5,851 bases of DNA, taken from the NCBI GenBank assembly GCA_964478325.1, contig CAYZIA010000090.1, positions 1-5,851 of the forward strand, in the 5' to 3' direction. The translations under genes were made by a program, and so were the position numbers. The notes under the pieces are model-generated. The model was not told the origin of the DNA. It searched no databases and saw only the letters and a program-made list of their open reading frames with translations. Shown one piece after another: positions 1 to 5,282 of the stretch (positions are counted from its first letter, which is position 1; every line of letters starts with the position of its first letter). The DNA is from DUAL01 sp964478325. Its GTDB lineage: Bacteria > Bacteroidota > Bacteroidia > Flavobacteriales > BACL11.

Positions 1-89
1 TTACCAAAGTTCTAAAGCAACAGGAAATGCGGGGGACCTATTCGGGTACCTTTTGGGTAGGCTAATCTAGTAAATTGTCGTCCTCTCAT

Positions 90-107
90 CCCGAATTTTT
101 CTTTTTT
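90..107 (+). repeat. C-rich/poly-T repeat, copy 1 (divergent)
   Basis: This reads CCCGAA, T5, C, T6 and is preceded by CCTCTCAT. It is the most divergent of four same-orientation copies; the others are at 2369-2390, 4650-4671 and 5157-5168. It lies about 20 bases after the possible plus-strand reading-frame end at 68-70 and about 20 bases beyond the stop of the minus-strand peptidase gene. No matching GGG arm lies close upstream, so it is not a normal hairpin terminator. Confidence 0.45.
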
Positions 108-114
108 GAAAAAT
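95..114. terminator. Weak A/T inverted repeat in the 3' flank of the peptidase gene
   Basis: ATTTTTC at 95-101 and GAAAAAT at 108-114 are perfect inverted repeats of 7 bases around a loop of six T. The stem has only one G-C pair and no clear U-tract follows it on the minus strand. It lies 14-33 bases beyond the peptidase stop codon, so it could help 3' end formation, but it would be a poor intrinsic terminator and may simply reflect local A/T bias. Confidence 0.25.
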
Positions 115-127
115 ATATGTACTCTGA

Positions 128-2242
128 CTACTCTAATTGGTTTGGTAATTTCTTAAAATTCATATTGTAAAGAATAAAACTAAATACATCAGCAATTTCT
201 TCAATTCTTTTGCTAATTGGAGTACCAGATCCATGTCCGGCATTGGTTTCCACCCTAATTAAAATTGGATTTTTCCCACTTTGTTTATTTTGCAAATGAG
301 CAGTAAATTTAAAGCTATGTGCAGGAACTACCCTGTCATCATGATCAGCAGTCAATATCATAGTTGCGGAGTATTTTAGATGATCTTTTACATTATGTAC
401 AGGAGAATATTTTTTAAGATAATCAAACATTTCTTTACTGTCTTCTGATGTTCCATAATCATAAGCCCAACCTGCTCCAGCTGTAAAAGTATGATAACGA
501 AGCATATCCATAACGCCAACTGCAGGAAGAGCTACTTTAAATAAGTCTGGTTTTTGTGTCATGCAAACTCCCACTAAAAGTCCTCCGTTTGATCTTCCAC
601 TTATTGCTAAATAATCTGAACTAGTGTATTTCTTGTTAATCAGAAATTTTGCAGCAGCAATAAAGTCATCAAAAACATTTTGTTTTTTCATTTTAATTCC
701 TGCATCATGCCATTCTTTACCATATTCTCCACCACCTCTTATATTTGCTACTGCATAGATTCCTCCTTGTTCCAGCCAAATAGCATTTTTTACATTAAAG
801 GAGGGTTTTATACTAATATTAAATCCTCCATAACCATATAGTATTGTTGGATTCTTTCCATTTAATCTTATTCCTTTTTTGTAAGTGATAGTTATTGGGA
901 TTTTAGTACCGTCTTTTGAAGAGTAAAACTTCTGTTCTGAGATATATTCTTCTGAATTAAAATCAATATTAGGAGACCAATACAATTCTGATATTCCACT
1001 TTTTACATTGTATTTAAATGAGGATCTTGGAGTAGTATAATTACTAAAGTTATAATAGAGTTCTTTATCTTCTTCTTTTCCTCCAAAACCACTGACATTT
1101 CCTTTAGCTTCAAATTTTATATCTCTAATAAAATTTCCATCATAGTTATATTGCATTATTTTTGAGTTCGCATCAATAAAGTATTGTGCAAAAAAGTATC
1201 CTCCTCCCTTTGAAATCCTTAATACATTATTAGTCTCCTTAATAAAATCTTTCCAATTGTTACTTTGAGGAGTGTGAGCATCTACTGTAATTACCTTTTT
1301 GTTAGGAGCATCTAAATTAGTTGAAATATATAGTTTATCATCTACATTATCAATGATGTAACTATCACTTTCAAAATTAGTTGTTAGTTGAAGGAGTTTA
1401 GAATTCTTTTCTTTCAAATTCTTAATAAATAGATTATTTCCTGAGGTAGTGTTGGAAACACTGATGATTAAATAATTTTTATCCTTAGTAATTTTTCCTC
1501 TAACATATCTGAATTGTTCATTCTTTCCGTTTCCAAAAATAATCTTATCTGATTTCTGAGGAGTTTTTAATTGATGGTAATACAATCTATGATTATCTGT
1601 TATCCCAGACAAAGAAGATTTTTTGGGTTTTTCATAAGATGAATAATAGAAACCTTCATTCCCATTCCAGCTTATTCCAGAAAATTTTAGATCTAATAAA
1701 GTATCTTCAATTATTTCTTTTGTATTTGTTTCGATGATTATTACTTTCCTCCAATCTGATCCTCCTTCAGAGATAGAGTAAGCTAATAAGCTACCATCTT
1801 TTGTAAAACTCAATCCTCTCAATGATATAGTTCCATCTTTTGAAAAATTATTTGGGTTAATAAACACTTCTTCTTTATCATCTTCTTTTTTTCTGTATAA
1901 AACACTTTGATTCTGTAATCCATCATTTTTATAGAAATAAGTGTAGTCACCCTCTTTAAATGGAGTGCCTATTTTTTCATAATTCCATAATTCTTCTAAT
2001 CTATTTCTGAGAGATTCTCTGTAAGGGATCTGTTCTAAATAGGAGAAAGTAAGTTGATTTTGTCTTTCAATCCAATTTTTATCTTTATCATCTTCCATCC
2101 AACGATAAGGATCTTGTATCTGAGTGTCAAAATAAGTATCTGTTACTATTATTTCTTCTGTAATAGGATATTCTATTCGTTGAGATGTATCACAAGATAT
2201 TAATATAATTATGAATACTAATAAAGGGTAAACTATTTTCAT
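128..2242 (-). CDS. Prolyl oligopeptidase (peptidase family S9A), predicted lipoprotein
   Basis: This serine peptidase family cleaves short proline-containing peptides after Pro. The 704-residue length matches family members of roughly 700 residues. The N-terminus is a lipoprotein signal: a hydrophobic stretch at residues 4-15, then Leu-Ile-Ser-Cys with the lipid-accepting Cys at 17, so the enzyme should be membrane-anchored outside the cytoplasm. This also supports the chosen start. DPYRWMED opens the family's N-terminal region, followed by the beta-propeller to about residue 430. The alpha/beta-hydrolase domain carries Tyr471 in GYGGFN, nucleophile Ser551 in GRSNGG, Trp592 in GAGWAYDYG, Asp635 with Arg637 in DHDDRVVP, and His670 in NAGHGSG, matching the order and roles of pig enzyme Tyr473, Ser554, Trp595, Asp641, Arg643 and His680. 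Nothing looks broken. It is transcribed divergently from 2430. No convincing promoter is visible; TAATTTTA just upstream of the ATG is a 5-of-6 match to the -7 consensus without a -33 partner. Confidence 0.96.
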   Translation of the reverse strand: MKIVYPLLVFIIILISCDTSQRIEYPITEEIIVTDTYFDTQIQDPYRWMEDDKDKNWIERQNQLTFSYLEQIPYRESLRNRLEELWNYEKIGTPFKEGDYTYFYKNDGLQNQSVLYRKKEDDKEEVFINPNNFSKDGTISLRGLSFTKDGSLLAYSISEGGSDWRKVIIIETNTKEIIEDTLLDLKFSGISWNGNEGFYYSSYEKPKKSSLSGITDNHRLYYHQLKTPQKSDKIIFGNGKNEQFRYVRGKITKDKNYLIISVSNTTSGNNLFIKNLKEKNSKLLQLTTNFESDSYIIDNVDDKLYISTNLDAPNKKVITVDAHTPQSNNWKDFIKETNNVLRISKGGGYFFAQYFIDANSKIMQYNYDGNFIRDIKFEAKGNVSGFGGKEEDKELYYNFSNYTTPRSSFKYNVKSGISELYWSPNIDFNSEEYISEQKFYSSKDGTKIPITITYKKGIRLNGKNPTILYGYGGFNISIKPSFNVKNAIWLEQGGIYAVANIRGGGEYGKEWHDAGIKMKKQNVFDDFIAAAKFLINKKYTSSDYLAISGRSNGGLLVGVCMTQKPDLFKVALPAVGVMDMLRYHTFTAGAGWAYDYGTSEDSKEMFDYLKKYSPVHNVKDHLKYSATMILTADHDDRVVPAHSFKFTAHLQNKQSGKNPILIRVETNAGHGSGTPISKRIEEIADVFSFILYNMNFKKLPNQLE

Positions 2243-2313
2243 GTTGTAAAATTAAAGAAACTTTATTTCTTAATAATATAAATTACATATATTTGAAAAT
2301 TAATTCTTTGATA

Positions 2314-2381
2314 TTTTGGGTTGACAAAAAGGTTAGCATTTAAACTCCCTTATCATGGGGTTCAAATACTGCTCCCCCGAC
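2314..2381 (+). other. Degenerate tRNA-like segment (possible tRNA relic)
   Basis: Several pieces appear in tRNA order. GGTTAG at 2331-2336 resembles a D-loop. CCC-TTATCAT-GGG (2348-2360) could form a short stem with a 7-base loop. GGTTCAAAT (2359-2367) matches the conserved T-loop and is followed by CTGCTCCCCCGAC, which looks like a T-stem plus the 3' acceptor strand. However, the T-stem does not pair, the anticodon-like loop sits directly against the T-loop motif, and only GGG at 2318-2320 is available to pair with the 3' C-run. It is not a functional tRNA as read. It may be a decayed tRNA, a tRNA-derived mobile repeat, or coincidence. Confidence 0.3.
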
Positions 2382-2390
2382 TTTTTTTCT
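2369..2390 (+). repeat. C-rich/poly-T repeat, copy 2
   Basis: The 22 bases read CTGCT-CC-CCCGAC, then seven T and CT. Twenty of 22 positions match the copy at 4650-4671. This copy is the 3' end of the tRNA-like segment and lies 26 bases upstream of the TAAGTTTG promoter box. GGGG at 2357-2360 could pair with the C-run across a 13-base loop ahead of the T-tract, so weak terminator activity is possible for this copy only. Confidence 0.7.
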
Positions 2391-2408
2391 CTTTTATATT
2401 GTCCATAA

Positions 2409-2426
2409 ATTTTCTGTAAGTTTGCT
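2409..2426 (+). promoter_or_regulatory. Bacteroidota-type promoter, predicted leaderless
   Basis: TAAGTTTG at 2417-2424 matches the Bacteroidota -7 consensus TAnnTTTG at every defined position. The ATG begins at 2430, only five bases after the box, so transcription should start at or beside the A of the ATG and leave essentially no 5' leader. The best -33 candidate, TTG at 2399-2401, gives a 15-base spacer, shorter than the usual 17-23. The 18-base block 2409-2426 is identical to 4686-4703 upstream of the acetyltransferase gene, which supports it being a real, conserved unit. Confidence 0.6.
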
Positions 2427-2429
2427 CTA

Positions 2430-3455
2430 ATGAAAAACTTACTTCTCATATTACTTTGCTTGCCAATAATTAGCTTTGGGCAACAAACCTTTATTCCTGG
2501 CCAATCTTATTTTGGGCAAAATAATTATATAGAATACATTGCTGGTAATTTACCAATAATTATTGGTGTCCCACATGGAGGAACTTTAACGCCAACTAAT
2601 TTGCCTGTAATTCATAATCGTGGTGTGGATAATGGCTCATTTGAAACAAGCTATCTACTTTATGACTCTATTGTTCAGCATACAAATGGATGTTTCCCTC
2701 ATATGATTATTAGTCATCTTCATCCTTCTGTAATGAATCCAGTACGAGAAATTGATACTGCAGCCGGCACAAATATAGATGCTAGAAATGCCTGGTATGA
2801 ATTTCATGATTTTATAGATACAGCAAAATTTGAGATAACTAATAGTTGGGGTGCTGGACACTATTTTGAGATGCATGGTAATGGACATTCTGAAATGTGG
2901 ACTGAGGTTGGGCTTGGAGTGTCTAAGACTTACTTAAATGGATCTGATTCTTTAATATTATCAAGAACTAATTATTCAACTGTAAAGAATCTTTGTACTC
3001 ATGGAGGTGCTGACTTTTTAGAAATAATAAAAGGCCCTACTAGTCTAGGCGGTTTATTAGATAGTAAAGGTTGGAATTCAGTGCCATCACCTTCCAATCC
3101 TTCTCCAAATACTGGCGGTTTCTTTTATGCTGGCTGGAACACATGGAAACATGGCTCTAGATATTCTGGAGTAATAGATGCCTCACATGTCGAAAATTAC
3201 TATGTTTTTATGCAAATCAGCAATAGAAATCAATACTCAAATGATTTATCTAATTCAATTCTTGAATTTATGAATATTCATTATGGATTTGTAATGAATT
3301 GTATGATATCATCTGATAGTAAAATTAACATTCCTTCAAATAGGAAATTACTGAATAAAGTTAATATTCTCGGAAAAGCAACAAACCAAAATGATCATCA
3401 GCTTTTTTACATCTATGATGATGGAACAGTTGAAAAGCGAATAATAATAGAATGA
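2430..3455 (+). CDS. Secreted N-formylglutamate amidohydrolase-like hydrolase with T9SS sorting tail
   Basis: 341 residues. An N-terminal signal peptide (hydrophobic 4-16, likely cut after SFG at 17, leaving Gln18) sends it to the periplasm. The core resembles the N-formylglutamate amidohydrolase family, related to zinc carboxypeptidases: VPHGG at 47-51, Arg106-Glu107-Ile-Asp109, and GHYFEMHGNGH ending at 153. His49, Glu147, His149 and His153 are plausible metal or catalytic residues; this assignment is by motif only. Residues 303-341 look like a T9SS type-A C-terminal sorting domain: NRKLL, VNILGKATN, then YIYDDGTVEKR before the final hydrophobic strand. The protein should therefore cross the outer membrane and be released or held on the surface. 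A secreted enzyme is unlikely to do cytoplasmic histidine catabolism, so the substrate is probably an extracellular peptide, poly-glutamate or acyl-amino acid. It is first in a probable operon with the gene 22 bases downstream. Confidence 0.75.
   Translation: MKNLLLILLCLPIISFGQQTFIPGQSYFGQNNYIEYIAGNLPIIIGVPHGGTLTPTNLPVIHNRGVDNGSFETSYLLYDSIVQHTNGCFPHMIISHLHPSVMNPVREIDTAAGTNIDARNAWYEFHDFIDTAKFEITNSWGAGHYFEMHGNGHSEMWTEVGLGVSKTYLNGSDSLILSRTNYSTVKNLCTHGGADFLEIIKGPTSLGGLLDSKGWNSVPSPSNPSPNTGGFFYAGWNTWKHGSRYSGVIDASHVENYYVFMQISNRNQYSNDLSNSILEFMNIHYGFVMNCMISSDSKINIPSNRKLLNKVNILGKATNQNDHQLFYIYDDGTVEKRIIIE
3280..3452 (+). other. T9SS type-A C-terminal sorting domain (approximate coding extent)
   Basis: The last 55-60 residues of the hydrolase leave the catalytic core after NIHYG and enter a short linker followed by the typical sorting-tail pattern. 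That pattern is a Lys-Leu-Leu strand, V-N-I-L-G-K, an Asn/Gln-rich turn, a hydrophobic FYIY strand, DDGT, and a basic/hydrophobic end. Such domains are recognised by the type IX secretion machinery found only in Bacteroidota. The N-terminal boundary is approximate. Confidence 0.8.
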
Positions 3456-3477
3456 AAAAAAACATTGTTTTAAAAGT

Positions 3478-4647
3478 ATGGAGTTAGGGAGTAGTAGTGT
3501 TAAATCTTTATTTATGCTGGATCCTAATATTACCTATCTAAATCATGGTTCGTTTGGAGCTTGCCCTAAAGAGGTTTTTAATTCCTTAGTGAAATGGCAA
3601 GAAGTGTTAGAAAAAGATCCTGTTAAACATTTAGCTTTTGATGTATTCAAATATTTAGATAAATCTAGAGAAGCTCTGTCTTTATATTTGAGATGCTATA
3701 AAGATGATATTGTTTTTTTTTCTAATCCTTCTTCAGCCTTAAATACTGTTTTAAGAAGTTTACACTTAGAAAAAGGAGATGAGATTCTGACAACAAATCA
3801 CGAATATGGAGCTATGGATAGAGCTTGGAGATTCTTGTGTAAAAAAACAGGAGCGATTTATATTAATCAAAATATTTCCTTGCCTCTAACTTCAAAAGAG
3901 GATTTTTTTCAAGAATTTAAGGAAGGAATATCAGAAAGAACAAAGGTTATATTTTTGAGTCATATTACTAGTCCAACAGCTGTGGTTTTTCCTGTAAAAG
4001 AGATCTGTGATATTGCAAGAGAAAAGAATATTATAACAATTATTGATGGAGCGCATGCTCCAGCTCAATTAGATCTTGATATATCTGACATTAATCCTGA
4101 TTTTTATAGTGGAGCATGCCATAAATGGATGTGTTCTCCAAAAGGAGTAGCGTTTTTGTACGTTAAAAAGGAATTTCAAAACCAAATAGACCCTCTTGTA
4201 ATTAGTTGGGGGTATGAATCAGATAATCCGAGCCATTCTCAATTCTTGGATTATTTACAGTGGCAAGGCACAAACGACATGTCTGCATACCTGACAATTC
4301 CGGATACAATTAATTTTTTAAGGAAACATGATTGGCATGTTGTTGCTGAAAAATGTCATAGCCTTAATATTTGGGCAAAGGATAAAATCCTAAGCGAAAT
4401 GGGAATGGATCCATTATGTGGTGATTCATTTTTAGGTCAAATGAGTAGTTTCTACTTTGACTTTAAAGATCCTCTGAATGACCAAAACAAAATGGATTTT
4501 TATAATAAATACCAGATCCAAGTTCCGTTCATGAGTTGGAATAATAAATCTCTTTTTAGAATTTCTGTTCAAGCCTATAATAATAAGCAAGATATTTACA
4601 AATTAATTGAAGCTCTAAAAGATTATCAAGGAAAGGTAAGGTTGTAA
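3478..4647 (+). CDS. PLP-dependent class V aminotransferase, isopenicillin N epimerase-like
   Basis: 389 residues, full length for this family, with no signal peptide, so cytoplasmic. The N-terminal YLNHGSFGACP (residues 20-30) is the family's substrate/cofactor-binding opening. SNPSSALNT around residues 82-90 fits the phosphate-binding region. Asp190 and His193 in IIDGAHAPAQ contact the PLP ring, and Lys216 in SGACHKWMCSPKG is the expected Schiff-base lysine. The fold is shared with cysteine desulfurases, isopenicillin N epimerases and the ergothioneine lyase EgtE. No beta-lactam or ergothioneine gene is nearby, so the substrate is unknown. The start at 3478 leaves 22 A-rich bases after the previous stop, with no promoter box or Shine-Dalgarno, so it is probably co-transcribed with the secreted hydrolase. 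An internal Met at residue 13 is possible but less likely. Confidence 0.9.
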   Translation: MELGSSSVKSLFMLDPNITYLNHGSFGACPKEVFNSLVKWQEVLEKDPVKHLAFDVFKYLDKSREALSLYLRCYKDDIVFFSNPSSALNTVLRSLHLEKGDEILTTNHEYGAMDRAWRFLCKKTGAIYINQNISLPLTSKEDFFQEFKEGISERTKVIFLSHITSPTAVVFPVKEICDIAREKNIITIIDGAHAPAQLDLDISDINPDFYSGACHKWMCSPKGVAFLYVKKEFQNQIDPLVISWGYESDNPSHSQFLDYLQWQGTNDMSAYLTIPDTINFLRKHDWHVVAEKCHSLNIWAKDKILSEMGMDPLCGDSFLGQMSSFYFDFKDPLNDQNKMDFYNKYQIQVPFMSWNNKSLFRISVQAYNNKQDIYKLIEALKDYQGKVRL

Positions 4648-4649
4648 TT

Positions 4650-4671
4650 CTGCTATCCCGACTTTTTTTCT
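4650..4671 (+). repeat. C-rich/poly-T repeat, copy 3
   Basis: The 22 bases read CTGCT-AT-CCCGAC, then seven T and CT, starting three bases after the aminotransferase stop codon. They differ from copy 2 only at the two bases before CCCGAC. There is no complementary GGG arm upstream, so despite the T-tract this is not a standard hairpin terminator. It is followed 22 bases later by the same promoter block that follows copy 2. Confidence 0.7.
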
Positions 4672-4685
4672 TCATTTCTTCTGTG

Positions 4686-4703
4686 ATTTTCTGTAAGTTT
4701 GCT
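4686..4703 (+). promoter_or_regulatory. Bacteroidota-type promoter, predicted leaderless (second copy)
   Basis: TAAGTTTG at 4694-4701 is a full match to TAnnTTTG. The acetyltransferase ATG starts at 4706, four bases after the box, again predicting a transcript with almost no leader. The 18 bases are identical to 2409-2426. No TTG/TTTG -33 box is visible at the normal spacing, so either another upstream element substitutes for it or the promoter is weak. Confidence 0.6.
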
Positions 4704-4705
4704 TT

Positions 4706-5146
4706 ATGAAAATTATTCCTTATAATTCTCTGCATTTTAATAGATGTTTATCAATTTTTGAAAGTAACATCCCAGAATTTATTGATGCAACGGAAAAACC
4801 TCTTTTTATTAATTTTTTATCAAGGGAAGAAATTGTTTACTTTATTTTATGTGAATCAAAAGAATTGATTGCCTGCGGAGGCTATGCGCATGATAATAAA
4901 AAAGATAACGTAGTTCTTTGTTGGGGAATTGTTCATAGTAAATTTCATAAAATGGGATTTGGCACACATCTGTTACAATATAGATTGAAACATATTATGA
5001 AGAATTATCGTAATGCAAGTATAATTTTGGATACAAGTCAGAAGACATATAAATTTTATGAAAGATTTAATTTTAAAGTTGATAAAATCAAAAATAATTT
5101 TTATAGAAAAGGTTTAGATCGATATGATATGTCACTTGTAAAATAA
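4706..5146 (+). CDS. GNAT-family N-acetyltransferase
   Basis: 146 residues, typical of a single-domain GNAT enzyme that transfers an acetyl group from acetyl-CoA to an amine; cytoplasmic. The central strand VVLCWGIV (69-76) precedes the acetyl-CoA pyrophosphate loop at 81-86, His-Lys-Met-Gly-Phe-Gly, followed by the helix THLLQYRLKHI. The usual first residue of the Q/R-x-x-G-x-G/A loop is His here, which is uncommon but leaves both glycines intact. Motif B is Phe117-Tyr-Glu-Arg-Phe-Asn-Phe123, with the usual tyrosine near the catalytic site. The substrate cannot be predicted. It has its own close-set promoter and is flanked by two copies of the C-rich/poly-T repeat, so it looks like a separate single-gene unit. 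Confidence 0.88.
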   Translation: MKIIPYNSLHFNRCLSIFESNIPEFIDATEKPLFINFLSREEIVYFILCESKELIACGGYAHDNKKDNVVLCWGIVHSKFHKMGFGTHLLQYRLKHIMKNYRNASIILDTSQKTYKFYERFNFKVDKIKNNFYRKGLDRYDMSLVK

Positions 5147-5156
5147 TCCTTTCATT

Positions 5157-5168
5157 CCGACTTTTTTT
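5157..5168 (+). repeat. C-rich/poly-T repeat, copy 4
   Basis: CCGAC followed by seven T, preceded by CCTTTCATT, beginning 11 bases after the acetyltransferase stop. The CTGCT arm seen in copies 2 and 3 is not kept, but the CCGAC-T7 core and the position just after a gene end are. No hairpin arm is visible upstream. The promoter that follows is unrelated to the block after copies 2 and 3. Confidence 0.55.
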
Positions 5169-5184
5169 ATTCACAAAAATATAA

Positions 5185-5222
5185 ATTAGTCAAGTGTTTT
5201 TGCGACAATTCAATATTAGTCA
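5185..5222 (+). repeat. Direct repeat ATTAGTCA pair around the -33 region
   Basis: ATTAGTCA occurs at 5185-5192 and 5215-5222, exactly 30 bases apart (about three helical turns). The pair brackets the TTTG at 5199-5202, and the second copy abuts the -7 box. Two same-face sites in a promoter can be an activator or repressor operator, but an 8-base AT-rich pair can also arise by chance. Confidence 0.3.
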
Positions 5223-5231
5223 TTATGTTTG
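5199..5231 (+). promoter_or_regulatory. Bacteroidota-type promoter for the secreted protein gene
   Basis: TTTG at 5199-5202 (-33) and TATGTTTG at 5224-5231 (-7) are separated by 21 bases and match the Bacteroidota housekeeping consensus well. Transcription would start near 5236-5238, giving an A/T-rich leader of about 45 bases. That leader contains AACTAAAAC twice (5254-5262 and 5267-5275) and no Shine-Dalgarno, normal for this phylum. Confidence 0.65.
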
Positions 5232-5282
5232 TTCTCTATTTTAATTTTTTTTAAACTAAAACTTATAACTAAAACAAGTATT

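Larger units (their letters stand above)
1..127. other. Left-edge intergenic segment with GC-rich patch
   Basis: No secure gene is visible here. Bases 28-62 are about 60% G+C (21 of 35, counted by eye), far above the surrounding AT-rich DNA, and include runs such as GGGGG and the palindrome GGTACC at 45-50. A plus-strand frame from base 2 stays open to a TAG at 68-70, immediately followed by TAA. It could be the tail of a gene starting outside the window, but only 22 codons are visible, another plus-strand frame is also open over most of the stretch, and I recognise no family. A conserved structured RNA or a repeat element is an equally good explanation. Confidence 0.35.

Noticed and set aside
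45..50. GGTACC palindrome as a recombination or protein-binding site
   Set aside because: A six-base palindrome with only a four-base outer match (CCTA/TAGG) is not enough to support a specific site.
2247..2254. Minus-strand TAATTTTA as a leaderless promoter for the peptidase gene
   Set aside because: It lacks the conserved final G and has no -33 partner; such AT-rich matches are expected by chance in this region.
2255..2271. AAGAAA...TTTCTT inverted repeat upstream of the peptidase start
   Set aside because: Only six A/T-rich pairs around a 5-base loop; too weak and common in AT-rich DNA to call an operator or structured leader.
2314..2381. Functional tRNA gene
   Set aside because: The T-stem and acceptor do not pair, there is no separate variable region, and the anticodon-like loop overlaps the T-arm. 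It is reported only as a possible relic.
2357..2388. Intrinsic terminator from GGGG, loop, CCCC and seven T
   Set aside because: The stem is only about 4 pairs with a 13-base loop, no plus-strand gene ends just upstream, and the other copies of the T-tract motif have no stem at all.
2655..2888. Minus-strand open frame of 77 codons
   Set aside because: It lies wholly inside the secreted hydrolase gene on the opposite strand, covers that gene's conserved motifs, and has no family signature or promoter.
90..5168. CRISPR array or integron attC array
   Set aside because: The four copies are hundreds to thousands of bases apart, short and partly divergent. No cas or integrase gene is present, and no attC-like inverted R'/R'' pairs are visible.
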